Shown: positions 35,196-46,651 of the stretch, one piece after another
Layout of the letters: every line of letters starts with the position of its first letter
How positions within the stretch are numbered: the first letter of the stretch is position 1
Position numbers and translations under genes: made by a program
Origin: Anaeramoeba flamelloides
Taxonomy: Eukaryota; Metamonada; Anaeramoebidae
Length of the DNA: 64,000 nt
Reading direction: 5' to 3'
NCBI GenBank assembly: GCA_027625915.1
Contig: JANTQA010000047.1
Location: forward strand, 13,268,001 to 13,332,000
Notes under the pieces: model-generated
Database searches by the model: none
Seen by the model: only the letters and a program-made list of their open reading frames with translations
Told to the model about the DNA's origin: nothing

Positions 35196-35733
35196 GAGGT
35201 GCTGTCAAGTGCCGTCAAGTGCCTATGTTTTCTTGAGGTTTTCTATTTATTTGGAAAATCAATAAATTGTTGTTCGGTTTTTTTTAAATTTTGAAATAAA
35301 CCGACAATTTAATAAAATTTTTGGTTTATTGGAAAAATTAAAAAAAAAACAACGGCGATTTTCTTGAGATTTTCTGTTTATTTATAAAATCTATTGATTT
35401 TTCTAAATAAATAGAAAACCTCAAAAAAAAAACTAAGAAAATTTCACAAATAAACAGAAAACACAAGAAAAGCTAATGTCGGTTTTGTATGATTGAAAAG
35501 AATAGAGAAAAATCAAAGATTTTACTCAATTCTTTTAAATTCTGGAAAAGCTAACGCAGTTTTTTTTAATTTGAGAAGAATGGAGTAAAATCTTTGTTTT
35601 TACTCTATTCTTTTAAATTTCCGAAAACCTAACGAAAAGTGTCTATGTTTTTTTTTTAATTTTAGTAATAAACTGAAAATTTCTTGAAATTTCTTTTTAT
35701 TTCTAAAATTAAAAAAAATCTAAAAATAAATAA
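35196..35733 (+). repeat. Hairpin island 2
   Basis: It opens with decamers GTCAAGTGCC GTCAAGTGCC, then TATG. Next come foldbacks at about 35221-35480 (nested; TTTTCTTGAGGTTTTC arms), 35484-35556 (GATTTTACTCAATTC arms), 35560-35632 and 35636-35722. A second CCTAACGAAAAGTGTCTATG junction occurs at 35626-35645. It lies where copy 1 has only the single hairpin of 29655-29733. Confidence 0.7.
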
Positions 35734-35769
35734 GTGGAATTAAAAACTCCTTCCTTAAAGAATATGACG

Positions 35770-36492
35770 ATATATAAAATCTGTTTCAGTCAAAGTGGCC
35801 CAACGTTTTTTTCAAATATCAATTATTTTATATAATTGAATTTTGAAGAACAAATAAGAAATAAAATGAATAATAAATCTAAAAGAATTATTGATATATG
35901 TCTGAAAGAAAGCTAATTAATCAATATATTTTCTTAAAAATAGAAAAACTCAAATTCTTAGTAAATCCTCTTGAGAAAAACAAAGATGTTCGAAATGAAC
36001 TTCTATTGGTATTTGAATAATAAATATGAAACATTTTCCACTTCATTTTCCATACTTTTCTTTTAGATATTAAGCCCCCAAACAAAGTTTGTTGGTATTT
36101 GTGGTCTCTATTTGAAAAAGGAAATGAAAATGAAGTGAAAATTTTTCAGATTTATTAAACAAATATCAAGATCAAAGATCGAATAGAATTGCAATAGAAA
36201 TCAATATGATTTCTCAACATTCATTTCCACAGTTTCAATAACCTTAGAATAACACATTTTTACCAAATGACTATTGATCTTGCAATAAAAAAATTTTTTG
36301 CAACTAAATTACGTTTTAAAAAAAATCAAAAAAAAAAAACCAAAATGTATAGAAATGTGAAAAAATGAATTCCAATTTTGAAAATTTCCAAAAACAAAAT
36401 TTTTCTTCTAATAACTATACAAACACTTTAAACAAATGTATTATACCATTACAACTGAGCCCCTTTGACTGAAAAATATTTTATATATACAT
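35770..36492 (+). mobile_element. TIR element X, complete copy
   Basis: Inverted ends are ATATATAAAATCTGTTTCAG/TCAAAGTGGCCCAAC on the left and, as complement, TATAAAATATTTTTCAG/TCAAAGGGGCTCAG on the right. The interior has no long frame. A reversed copy lies at 41040-41720 and a fragment at 47170-47320; internal landmarks are TTATTATTCAAATACCA and CCAAACAAAGT. The CAGTCAAAG end is shared with element Y. Confidence 0.75.
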
Positions 36493-37077
36493 ATTTATAT
36501 GTCCCTACGAACCAAAAAACACTAAAAAAGAAAAACTGGTCAAATACTTTCCATTAATACAATTAAAAAAACAAAATGATAAAATAAAAATAAATAAAGT
36601 TTCAATTTAACTTTTTCTTGAAAACATGTTGTGCCAAAATCATTGAATTCACACTTGAAATTATGTATATTTTTAGATTCAGTATCTTGTTTTAACTCAT
36701 TTACTAAAATAAATTCTAAATTCTGGGAATTTTCTTTTCACAAAAGGTACTAATTTGGTCTTCAAATGTTTTTTTTAGTTTTAAATGGTAAAATTAAAAA
36801 AAAGTTAAACTAAAAGGATAAACTCTCTGGAAAACCATTCTAATTTAATATATTAACTTATTCTTTGATTTCAAACTTTTCTCAACCCCAATTTTTCAAA
36901 AAAAAAATAAAAAGGTGCACAGTAATTTCAAAAAATAATTTTGATATTCAAAAGTTGATAGTGTTTTTATTCTAAAAAAAATTATCCCAGTGGTTAATTG
37001 AATTAAGTATGAAACTTAGATTTCGAAAAATATTAACCAGAAAAAAATAGTGCTTAATTTTATTAAGGACATATACT

Positions 37078-37318
37078 ATATAAACCAAATTTCAAAATTA
37101 GGGGCAAACTTTTTTTTTAATATTTTTTTCTTTTTATATTTGTCTTTCAAAAAATAAAATGATTACACTATATTTTTATTTATTAATCTATATTTTGGTA
37201 TTATCTATAAACTCTTTAGTAAAATACATTATTATTCAAATTAAAAAACATAATTAAACTAATTTTTTTTTTCTGATCAAAAATCTGCCCCTATTTTTGA
37301 AATTTAGCTTATATTTAT
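37078..37318. repeat. Small TIR element (about 240 bp)
   Basis: TATAAACCAAATTTCAAAAT followed by TAGGGGCA at the left is matched, inverted, by TGCCCCTATTTTTGAAATTT near 37288-37308. There is no coding content. MITE-like; no second copy was seen. Confidence 0.55.
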
Positions 37319-37665
37319 ATATATATTATTTTTTTTATATAAAGTTGCAATTTTTCTGAAAAACAGATAACTTTTCTCTTATAAATTGACAAGATAAGTT
37401 CTTTTAATTAAAAAAAAAAAATGAGATTCTCAAGTGAAAAAAAGTTTTAATGAAAGAATGATAATGTTTGGGTTTTTTTTTTTTTTTTTTTTATGATTTC
37501 TATAAATTATTTTTGATTTTCAAATTTCTTTTTCTTACTTAAATATTTTTATTTTTTTATGGCATAGAATTTTTTGTTCTTAAATACCTTTTTTAAACAA
37601 GAAACATTTCTTGTTGAGAGGTACAGAAAACATTTAAATTTTTTGGTAAAAATGATGAATTTATG

Positions 37666-37864
37666 TAAAGTTAGTTACAATTTTACTTTGCGAACTTTTG
37701 ATGAAAATTAAGATACAAAAAAATCGAAAATTAATAAGCATTTTTTGGAATTTTTTTTTTCTACAAATTATTTTACAAGAATCTGAATATTGTTCCTAAA
37801 TTTGAAAATTAAATTGTGCCTTAAATTTCATTGAAATTTTAGGTCTTAATCGTGGAACTAACTG
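37666..37864. mobile_element. MITE-1 copy C, decayed
   Basis: The right half matches MITE-1 copy B closely (ACAAATTATTTTAC.AGAATC, TTGTGCCTTAAATTTC). The left half is recognisable only by spacing. The terminal CTAACTG and the flanking bases have drifted from CTG/TA. It is the oldest of the three copies. Confidence 0.6.
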
Positions 37865-37899
37865 CAAATTAACTTGTCATCTTATAATATCAATTTTTA

Positions 37900-38245
37900 C
37901 ACGTGTGGAAAACTTTAATATTGGCTTTTAAAACAATCTTCTTGAATTACCTTGATGAAATTAAGTGTATCTAAGTTAGACCCTATTCTTCTGAAAAGCT
38001 TTTCATCTTCATTTGAATTCTTATTCACTCTTCCCAAACCTGGAAAATTCAACTTATAATCTAAATAAATAATTTTTAATTTGATTATTTATATCAAGAA
38101 TTATTAACCAATTCTTAATTTTCCCTGTGAGTGATTAAAAACACAAAGACCAAATAAATAAATAGGCTTTACTTTATAATTCTTTCTCAGTTTTTTCAAG
38201 ATTTTCAAACAAAACGAATTCAAATTAAAATTTAATTCTAATAAA
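37900..38245 (+). repeat. Dispersed repeat pieces Z and R4
   Basis: 37940-38030 (CTTGATGAAATTAAG, ATCTAAGTTAGA) matches the inverted arms at 61480 and 62690. 38035-38245 matches the end of R4 (25490-25700 and 49775-49990). Confidence 0.6.
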
Positions 38246-38890
38246 AAAAAATTAATTAATATCAAGAAATTACTTATTTCAATAATAAAATATGTTGATA
38301 TGTCCTTAATAAAATTAAGCACTATTTTTTTCTGGTTAATATTTTTCGAAATTAAGTTCATAACTTAATTCCATTAAACACTGTGATAATTTTTTTTAGA
38401 ATAAAAAGACTATCAACTTTTGAATATCGAAAATATTTTTTTGAAATTACTGTGCACCTTTTTAATTTTTTTGAAAAAATGGGGTTGAGAAAAGCTTGAA
38501 ATCAAAGAATAAGTTAATATATTAAATTAGAATGGTTTTCCAGAGAGTTTATCCTTTTAGTTGAACTTTTTTTTAATTTTACCATTTAAAACTAAAAAAA
38601 ACATTTGAAGACCAAATTAGTGCCTTTTGTGAAAAGAAAATTCCCAGAATTTAGAATTTGTTTTTGTAAATGAGTTAAAACAAGATACTGAATCTAAAAA
38701 TATACATAATTTCAAGTGTGAATTCAATGATTTTGGCAAAACATGTTTTCAAGAAAAAGTTAAATTGAAACTTTATTTATTTTTATTTTATCATTTTGTT
38801 TTTCTTATTTGTTTTAATGGAAAGTATTTGATCAGTTTTTCTTTTTTAGTGTTTTTTGGGCCATAGGGGCATATATTCACAGTATATGAA

Positions 38891-39952
38891 AAAAATAATA
38901 AAATCAAAAAAAAACGTTTAAATTACATGAAATTTACTTAATAATTGGAAATAAAATAATTCTCCATTTTTTTTCTGATCACCAAGGATTCTGTAATTGA
39001 ATTTTTTTAATTATACTTTTAAAAGAAGTTGCAATGTTTCAATGTTATTTGTTCATAAGACTCTCAGAAATTACTCAAAAGTGAGATTTCAAAAAAAGTA
39101 ACAATAATTTTGCAAATTTTTTTTTCTGTTATTGGTAAAAAAATCTCGCTAAAAAAATGATAAGGATCTTTTAACTGAAAATTTAATTGAAGTAAAACGA
39201 ACTTTTTCTGAAAATATGTCCATTCATTTCTCAAAGGTAATAAATTAAGTTATATATCGAGTTTAATCAGATTCTTTTTGTAAATAAGTACTCTATTACC
39301 TTTGGGAAATAAATTCATTAGATTGACTAGTATCTTAAAAACTTTAATATTGTTCAACATTTTGAATAAATCCTTAGTTAAAAGGAATAATTGAAAAAAT
39401 ATATTTTAATAAATGTCATCAAGGATCTGAGTCAAATCTATTGATAAAATTTTTTGGTTTTTTCAAAAAATCTAAATTAATAGATCAGACATATTTTTTT
39501 GAAAAATATCAACAAAAATATTTGTTTAATAAAGTTTTCTTTCTTGTAGAAGGTGAATAACTTTTGAGAATAGAAATAAAATCAAATAAATCAAACTATA
39601 ATCACAGTGAAGTAGTCAACAATAAACAAAATGATTTTTATAATTTTTGAGAAATTTTGTTTAAAGTTGTCTCATAAAATCAAATTTCAGAAAGAGAGTT
39701 CAGACAACAAGAAATATATTAGAGAAACCAAATTCTCAAGAGTAAAATGGTAAATTCAAATTTATTTTTCCCTAATTGTTTGGAAAAAAATATAGAATAA
39801 AAATTTTTTAAAATTGTAACAAAAATCTTTGTTTCTTGATCAATTTAATTTATCTAACTAGGGTTTTAAAAGAAAGTCTCAAATTTTTTATGAAAGTACA
39901 ACACGAGAATTTGAAAAAAAGAAAAGAGAGATAAAAAAAGTAAAAAAAATAA
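38891..39952. other. Intergenic with one dispersed repeat
   Basis: Apart from R3 (39010-39345) only AT-rich DNA is seen. Confidence 0.45.
39010..39345 (+). repeat. Dispersed repeat R3, copy 1
   Basis: It matches 50160-50490 in the same orientation. Shared stretches include GTTCATAA.GACTCTCAGAAA, ATTCATTTCTC and ACTCTATTACCTTTGGG. No termini or coding content identified. Confidence 0.65.
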
Positions 39953-40024
39953 GCTCCGCGCGGGGCTCGAACCCGCGACATTCAGGTTAAAAGCCTGACG
40001 CTCTGCCGACTGAGCTAGCGAAGC
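39953..40024 (-). tRNA. tRNA-Lys (anticodon UUU)
   Basis: The minus strand folds into a full 72-nt cloverleaf. Acceptor GCTTCGC pairs with GCGGAGC (one G-U), D stem GCTC/GAGC, anticodon stem TCAGG/CCTGA with loop CTTTTAA, and T stem GCGGG/CCCGC with loop TTCGAGC. The anticodon is TTT at positions 34-36, giving Lys. Internal promoter boxes fit TAGCTCAGTCGG and GGTTCGAGCCC. No intron; CCA is not encoded. Runs of T follow the 3' end on the transcribed strand (39950-39930), serving as a pol III terminator. It is the most GC-rich stretch nearby. Confidence 0.97.
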
Positions 40025-41039
40025 ACTTGTAAAATATTCGAATTTATGATATTTATATAAAAAATAAATTAAAAACAATTAATTCTTAAAAAATTTTTAG
40101 ATTTTAATAACTCTTAAAATTAAAAACAACATATCATTTCAACAAAAATGAGAAATTATCTGTCATAAAGATTGAAATAATATAAATTCAAAATTGAAAA
40201 CCCTACACAACCAAATATAAAAAAACAATACAAACAGTAAACAATATCTGATCAATAATTACTAAAATAATTCACTCAAACATTCAGGTACTAGAATCTA
40301 TTATTTTTTTTTTGACCAATTTCTAAATAATGATTCCTTATCTAATAATTATGTTTAATATTGAAAACAAACAGCTTTTCTCAAATCTCAATAATTGTCA
40401 AATATATTCTCTATTTCAATTAAATTTAGGTAAACAAAAATCATAGAGAGTAGTCCCTTAACTCAAATAAAATTCATTATTTATTTTCTTATATATTTAA
40501 ACAAATATAAATTTTAATACAAAATGTCATCATATATTTTAAATAAAAATATATTTTCAAGTTAAATGACCTAAAATTAATAATAAATTTTAAGTTACTA
40601 ATTGAATATATATAACATTTTCAACAATTTTTAATAATTATTCAAATTATTCTGAAATTTTAAACTCAATACAGTCAAAAGAGACCCCTTTTTATAAAAA
40701 GAATTGAATATATACTCTGATTTAAATCCAATATCCTTCTCAAAATAAATATTCGATTTTTAAATCTGATCATTTCAAATAATTTTTTTTTTATTTTTTT
40801 CTTTTTCTATTTTCTCTTTTACTTATTTAATTTTTTTTTATCTTTTTAATTTTTTCCAAAATTTTCATAATTTCTTTTCTTTTTGTTTTTCTTTTTGAAC
40901 TGATATTTTTTTTTTGATAGTTAATTTTTCAAAAGCAAAATTTGAAAAAAAAAAAATATCTTCGAAAATAGCAAATAAACTTTTTGAAAATTGAAATCAA
41001 TATAATTCCTTTTAAAAAGCATCAATTTAAACTTTTTTT
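40025..41039. other. Intergenic, AT-rich
   Basis: No gene seen. ATACAGTCAAAAGAGACCCC at 40673-40692 resembles the CAGTCAAAG termini of elements X and Y and may be a lone element end. Confidence 0.45.
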
Positions 41040-41720
41040 CAGTCAAAGTGTGCCCAGTTGTAATGGGTGAAATACATATTCTGAACGGGTTTGTAGGATT
41101 TGCATAGATATTAGGAGATAAAAAAAAATGATTTCTGGAAATTTCAAAATAGAAATCATTATTTCTCATTTTTTCACTTTTTTGATTATTGTTTTAGATT
41201 TTTCTTTTGATACCTAATTATTAAGTAAATTATTTTTTATATTGTAAAATCTCTAATAATTTGTTAAAAAACTGTTGTTATAGGGTTACTGAAGCGGCTA
41301 ACAATGATTATAAGAGAAAGGATCTTTATTTCTAGTGAATTTTTATTTGGATCTTCAACCGGAGACCAAAATGATATTTGAATAATAAACAGCCAAAAAT
41401 TTTCACTTCAACTTTGCTATTGTTTTTTTCAACTAGAGACCACAAATACCAACCTACTTCGTTTGGGGACTTGACTTCTAAAAGAAATGTATGGAAAATG
41501 AAGTGAAAATGGTTTCCTATTTATTATTCAAATACCATGAAAAGATCCAAACGAACATCCTTGTTTTTCACAATAGGTACCACAAGAATTTGAGTATTTT
41601 AATTTTTAAGAAAATATATTGATTTTGAAGTATTACTACAGACAGGTAACAACTATCCTAGTTAGTGTATTATTCTACTTCTTTTTTTATTTGTTTTGAA
41701 AATGCCAATAATATAAAATA
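41040..41720 (-). mobile_element. TIR element X, second copy, reversed
   Basis: The intact end CAGTCAAAGTGTGCCCAGTT at 41040 corresponds to the right end of the copy at 36492. The body is the reverse complement of 35820-36460 (GGTTTCCTATTTATTATTC, ATAAAATAATTGATATT). The opposite terminus is decayed. Confidence 0.7.
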
Positions 41721-42283
41721 ATTGATATTGCTTCAAAAGTTTTTTATCTTGCAAAGCTACACAATTTTAGTAATTGGTTTTTTACTTGATTTTTTCAATA
41801 AAAAGTTCGATTAAATATTTTTTCGAATATGTGATTAATTTTACCCAATAATTTTTTCATCTTCTCTCCGATTTGTTTCAAAATAAATGAAACAAAATTT
41901 TCATTCAGCTGTTCAAAAAAAGGTGTTTTAAATCTAAGATTTCAAATTTTAATACAATAAACAAGCTTAAATTTATAATTCCCTTTTTAGTATTGAGGAC
42001 TTTGTTGAACTTATTTTAATTTTTGGAATGTGATTTTTATTGGAAAGCAGAATGAATATTTGGATCTGTTTATTGTACAATTAATAGTAGTCACAAAAGA
42101 TCGGGTAATTGAATTCCTCATTAAAAAAGTTTGATCATTATTTTTAAAAACTAACAATGAAAGAGTTGATAAAACACAAAATTTTAATAATAATTTTAAT
42201 AAAAAAAAATTAAAAAAAAAAAAAATTAAAAAAAAACATGTAATGAAAAGAAAATTGAAGAATAAAAAAAAAAATTTGATCTA
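41721..42283. other. Intergenic, likely 3' flank of the next gene
   Basis: AT-rich with poly-A near 42200; nothing recognised. Confidence 0.45.
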
Positions 42284-45200
42284 TCATTTAAACCAATCCT
42301 CTGAGATTTTTGGAATAAATTTGGGTTGTATATGTGATTCTTGAATATTTTCACATTCAAATTTTTTTTTCTTTTGGATATCCCCATTTTGGATAGTATT
42401 TGGGTTGTTAATTCGGGGTTTTTCTGGCAATTGGATCTGAATTTGTTGTTTGAGCTGTTTATCCAAAAGATGAAAATGCAATGAATCTGTTTGTTGTTGT
42501 GGTTGTTTTTGTTGTTGCTGTTGCTGTTGCTGTAGGGATTGTTGTTGTTGTTTTATTCGTTTTTGGGTTTCTGCAATTTCCTTTTGAACTTTTTCAAATA
42601 ATTCGGGATTAAAAAATTGAAGGGGGCTAATACTTTGTTGAAATTTATTATTTTGATCTTGTTGGATCAGATACGGAGAAAATCTAAGATTTGGAAAAAA
42701 GGGTGAAGTTGCAGCTAAATTATTGAAAATCAAAGGTTCTGATTTTATTTTTTTACTCTGATTTGGTTCAGAAAGTGCTGCAGTCCTTTCGTTGTTTAAA
42801 AAGGGATCAAAAGCTATTAACATTAAAAAAGATAACATTTTAAAAATTATTATTCATAAAAAAGTTAAATTAGTAAAAAAAAAATAAACTAAAATTAATA
42901 AAAAATATTTACTCCATGGACTAACACGATGATTTTCATCATCAAATAGTGTCATTGCAGGGGATCGTGGTATTGGTGAAATAGATTTTAAAAAAGTTGG
43001 AAAATCAAGCTGAGGGTAAAGATGTATAGAAGGGTATGTAGATGAGGCTATTTTATTGGTTATATCCTCCCCTTTGTTTGAATTTACAAATAGAGAAGTC
43101 GGGTTACGAATATAATTTGTTGGTATATGGTTTAATTTTTGGTATAATTTTTGATGATCATTTTCTTTTTCCTTGCTCTTCTTTTTTTCTTTACTAGATT
43201 CTTTTTCTTGAATAATTATTTTATTATTTTGTTCCAAAAACTTTAAATTAAGACCTTGAATGTTTGGTTTTGTTAATTTTTCCTTTTCTTTTCTTGTTGG
43301 TAATATTTGGGAAAAATTTGAAATATTTGATATTTTTTTAGGTGGGAAAATATGTCTATTATATTGCAATGTGGAATATTCTCGGGATAATGATTTGGAT
43401 TGGTTTTGATTTCCTTGAATGTGTTGTTGAAATTGTGTTTTTATTTGGCTTTTAAAGGTTGTTGGAAAGGGAAATAGTTGATATTTGTGGTTTGTTAATT
43501 GATCATTTTTTGTTTCAAATTGAATTTGATGATGTTGTTGTCGTTGCTGCTGTTCCTCTTCCTGCTGTGGTTGATTTAGTCTTAGTTGCTGTTGTTTTTT
43601 TAATTGGTGTTGTTCTTGTGGCTGTTGTTGTTGAACTTCTTGTGGCTGTGATTGACAAATCTGTTGTTGTAACTGTTCTAGTTTGAACTTGGCCTTTAAA
43701 GGGTTTGTAGAAGTAAGAAAATTCATAATTTGTGATTTCTGTGAAAGTTGTTCGTTTTTTATCTGAAAATTGTCTTGAGATGTATTTTGAAGTATTTTTT
43801 GAATCCTTTGGATCCTTTCTATTGTTCCATTTGTTGGTTTTTTAATATTCTTTATAATTTCGATTGTTGGGTTTTTAGTTGTTTCAATTTTTGTTTCAAA
43901 TTTTTCTTTTTTTGAAAAAATGGATTTATATAACAATAATTTTTTTTCTTCAAATTTTGCAGCCTCATCAAAATTTGCATTTGATTGTTTTATTCGTAAT
44001 GTAAGTTGATTTAAAAGATTTATACCCTTATTTTGTAGATTTCTTCTTTTTTTCCGTAACTCAACTGTTTTTAAATTGTAGTATAACGTATTGGTGATAA
44101 TATAAATCTGGGGAGTATTTAAAAATAATGAGCGTTTTTTCGTAGTATTTTCTTTGACAAGCCCAATCCCTTTTAAAATGGATAACACAACACATATCCG
44201 TTGTTTGGCAAATTTTGTATTTTTCGAAATTTGATCCCGATTTTTTGGTCCTGTTTTTAATTGTTTTTTTTTTTTTTTCATTTTATTTTATATTTTTTTG
44301 TTTTTTATTTTAATGTTTTTTATTTTTATGTTTTTTTATTTATTTATTATTATTATAAGAGTAAAATTTTAAAAAAGGAAAAAATTGAAAATGTGAGTAA
44401 AACTTTAATTTAGATTTGATTAATATTAATAATATATTTATATTGATAAATAATTTTTTGTGTATTTAATTATCATGTTTCACTAAGATTAGCAAATATC
44501 AGTTTTTTATTTTGATTTTTGATAAATATAAGAAAAAGTGTAAAAAAACTAAGAAAAGTTATCATGAAGGTCTATAGACTAGATTATAAATTATCAAGTT
44601 AGACATGATTTTTTTGATATTTGATACTTGGATATTATCAAAAATCATTATCTGTTCATAATAATAATTATTATATAAATTTTGTTTGGTTTGATTTTTG
44701 GTGTTTATTTATGACCTATCAAAAAACAAGATTGAATATAATAAATAAAAAAAAAATAATTGTTTATAGTGTTTAGATTTTGATTTTTTTTTTTGAAAAA
44801 AAAATAAAAAGAATATTAATACTTGAAGAAAAATGACATGATAAACTTGTAACCAAAACTATTTTACAAAAATAATAACTCCTTTTATAATTTTATTGGA
44901 AGTGGCGTTATTTGGTTTTATACTATATTCTAATTCACATATCTTTTTAATTCTTATATTAAAATCATTTTTTCTAATTTGAATAATTTTTGTATTTTTC
45001 TTATTTTTTTATAATTTTTGTACTTGAATTTTTTTCATATTAATGGTCAACAATATTTATTGAAATGAAAATTATTTATTCTATTATTGTTTATTTAATT
45101 AATTTTTCAATGTATTCATAATTATCCTATTAATAATTATTAAATTTTTATTTGTATATATATATTGTTATAAACTGATTTAAATATTTTTTTTATACTG

Positions 45201-46651
45201 ATATTTATATTATAAATATAAAAAATTTTCACTTTATTATTTATTATTTTATTTTTTTCAAATTTTTTCTTTTACTTACTGGGATTTTCATATTAAAAAT
45301 AAAGCAATTCCAATTTAATTTTCCACATTTTCTAATTGTTTTTGAACAAAAAAAATAAAATAAAAAAAAATAGAGGTTCCAAAGATATGCGTTGTAATTC
45401 ATGATGATAACATTAATTTTTATTTAATATTGTAATTATTTTTCTACTTGTCTTTTTTTTTATTTTGATAAATTTACTTTAAGGGTCGAATCATTATGGT
45501 AAAAAATAATTTTTTGAAATTAAAAATGTTTTTTAAGAATTATTATGAGTCACCAAATTCCAATCAAAAACAAATCAACCAAAATGAGGTGCGATCCATG
45601 TCTAAAAATCATCAATCATAAAATATCACATTTTTAAAAAAAAGCGCTCAAGAGTGACAGTCAATTTCCAATTAGAATGGTTATGAATATATAATTTTGA
45701 ATACAACTGTGTTATTTTCAAAGTTTTAATCTTTGGCACTTTTTGAGATCTAAAGATTTTTTTTAAATTTCATTTCTAAAATGAATTATTTTTTTTCTCT
45801 AGAATGTGACAAAAACCTTACTTTGTCAAATCTATAGTTCACCAAAAAACCACAAATTCGAATAAATGTTTTTGAATTGATTGTGTACTTAGTAAAAAAA
45901 CAATTTGTTTTGAATTAAGAAATTTAACTCTTTTGAAATGTAAAAAAAAATACAAGTTTGATTTTTGTTTTTAAAATTTGATTTTTTTGAAATTGAGATT
46001 TTTGTGTTTTTTTGTTAATGTATTTAGAAAAAATAAGGAGAGAAAGCAAAAATATTTTACGAAATTAATTCGAATAATAGTAATGAAAAAGCTGAGAATT
46101 TTTGATCATGGGGGTTTTAATTCTTGATGAAAACAAAAATGTAATATATAAAAATATTTATCTGTAATAACTCGACAAAAGGACAAGTAAGATTATTCAA
46201 ACCTAAAATTAATTATTTAAAAAATAAAAAAAAATAAAAACAAACCAAGAGTAAGTTGATGTACAGATCTAATTCCTAACATTGCAATTGTTTTTTCTTC
46301 TCTTGTTTGTCTTTTTCTTCGTTTTTTTGTGTTTTGGCTTGGGTTGAGAGATCGCCCATTAATCCTTTCAAAGGTTCTCTTCCAATTCGGGTTGAGAAAG
46401 CATTCAAAAGACTCAAGATATGGATTCTTTATTAAGGAAAGGGATGTAGTTGGCTTGATTAGGATCCCTATTTGCTCGAATATGACAGAGATTTGGATTA
46501 AATATTTCTCAAGTTGTTTTTGATTTTGTGTTGGGTATGTTTTTTCAAACGCATTTCTCGAACAGACAAAATCAATTTCTTTTTCTAAAACATGTGTTTT
46601 ATACAGATAAATTCCTAATTTGTTGAAAATCAAATAAAAATTTGGATCCAT
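42284..46651 (-). CDS. Winged-helix-like, Gln-rich protein (possible atypical E2F), three exons
   Basis: Join is 46651-46246, 44250-42913 and 42813-42284, giving 757 residues. The junctions CTTG|GTTTGT...ACAG|GA and TGGA|GTAAAT...AATAG|CT are phase-consistent (1+2 both times). Two segments resemble the second half of an E2F/DP winged helix: residues about 45-75 (YLIQISVIFEQIGILIK) and, across the first junction, about 150-185 (KQRICVVLSILKGIGLVKEN), compare family KRRIYDITNVLEGIGLIEK. Tandem winged helices are known from atypical E2F7/8-type repressors, where they bind DNA without a DP partner. That reading is an inference. A basic/helical stretch follows, then long Gln/Pro/Asn-rich tracts and a short C-terminal exon with poly-Gln. 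Upstream exons may be missing, since the first ATG sits just after an acceptor-like TATAG. Confidence 0.55.
44251..46245 (-). other. 2.0-kb first intron of the winged-helix-like gene
   Basis: The donor is GTTTGT and the acceptor AACAG. AT-rich; no coding frame or recognisable element seen inside. Confidence 0.5.

Larger units (their letters stand above)
36485..38890. mobile_element. 2.4-kb foldback element with about 600-bp inverted arms
   Basis: The left arm 36485-37080 and right arm 38292-38890 are reverse complements with high identity over their whole length. They share AAAAAACACTAAAAAAGAAA, TTTCTTGAAAACATGTT, CTGGAAAACCATTCTAATTT and AATTTTATTAAGGACATAT. The about 1.2-kb interior is itself a mosaic: a small TIR element at 37078-37318, MITE-1 copy C and an R4 piece. 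No transposase-like frame is visible. It is either a foldback-type transposon or an old inverted duplication. Confidence 0.75.

Noticed and set aside
39866-40078. 70-codon minus frame across the tRNA
   Set aside because: The conserved-looking part is the translated tRNA gene itself.
43459-43686. Plus-strand Val-rich frame
   Set aside because: Antisense of the poly-Gln region in the winged-helix-like gene.
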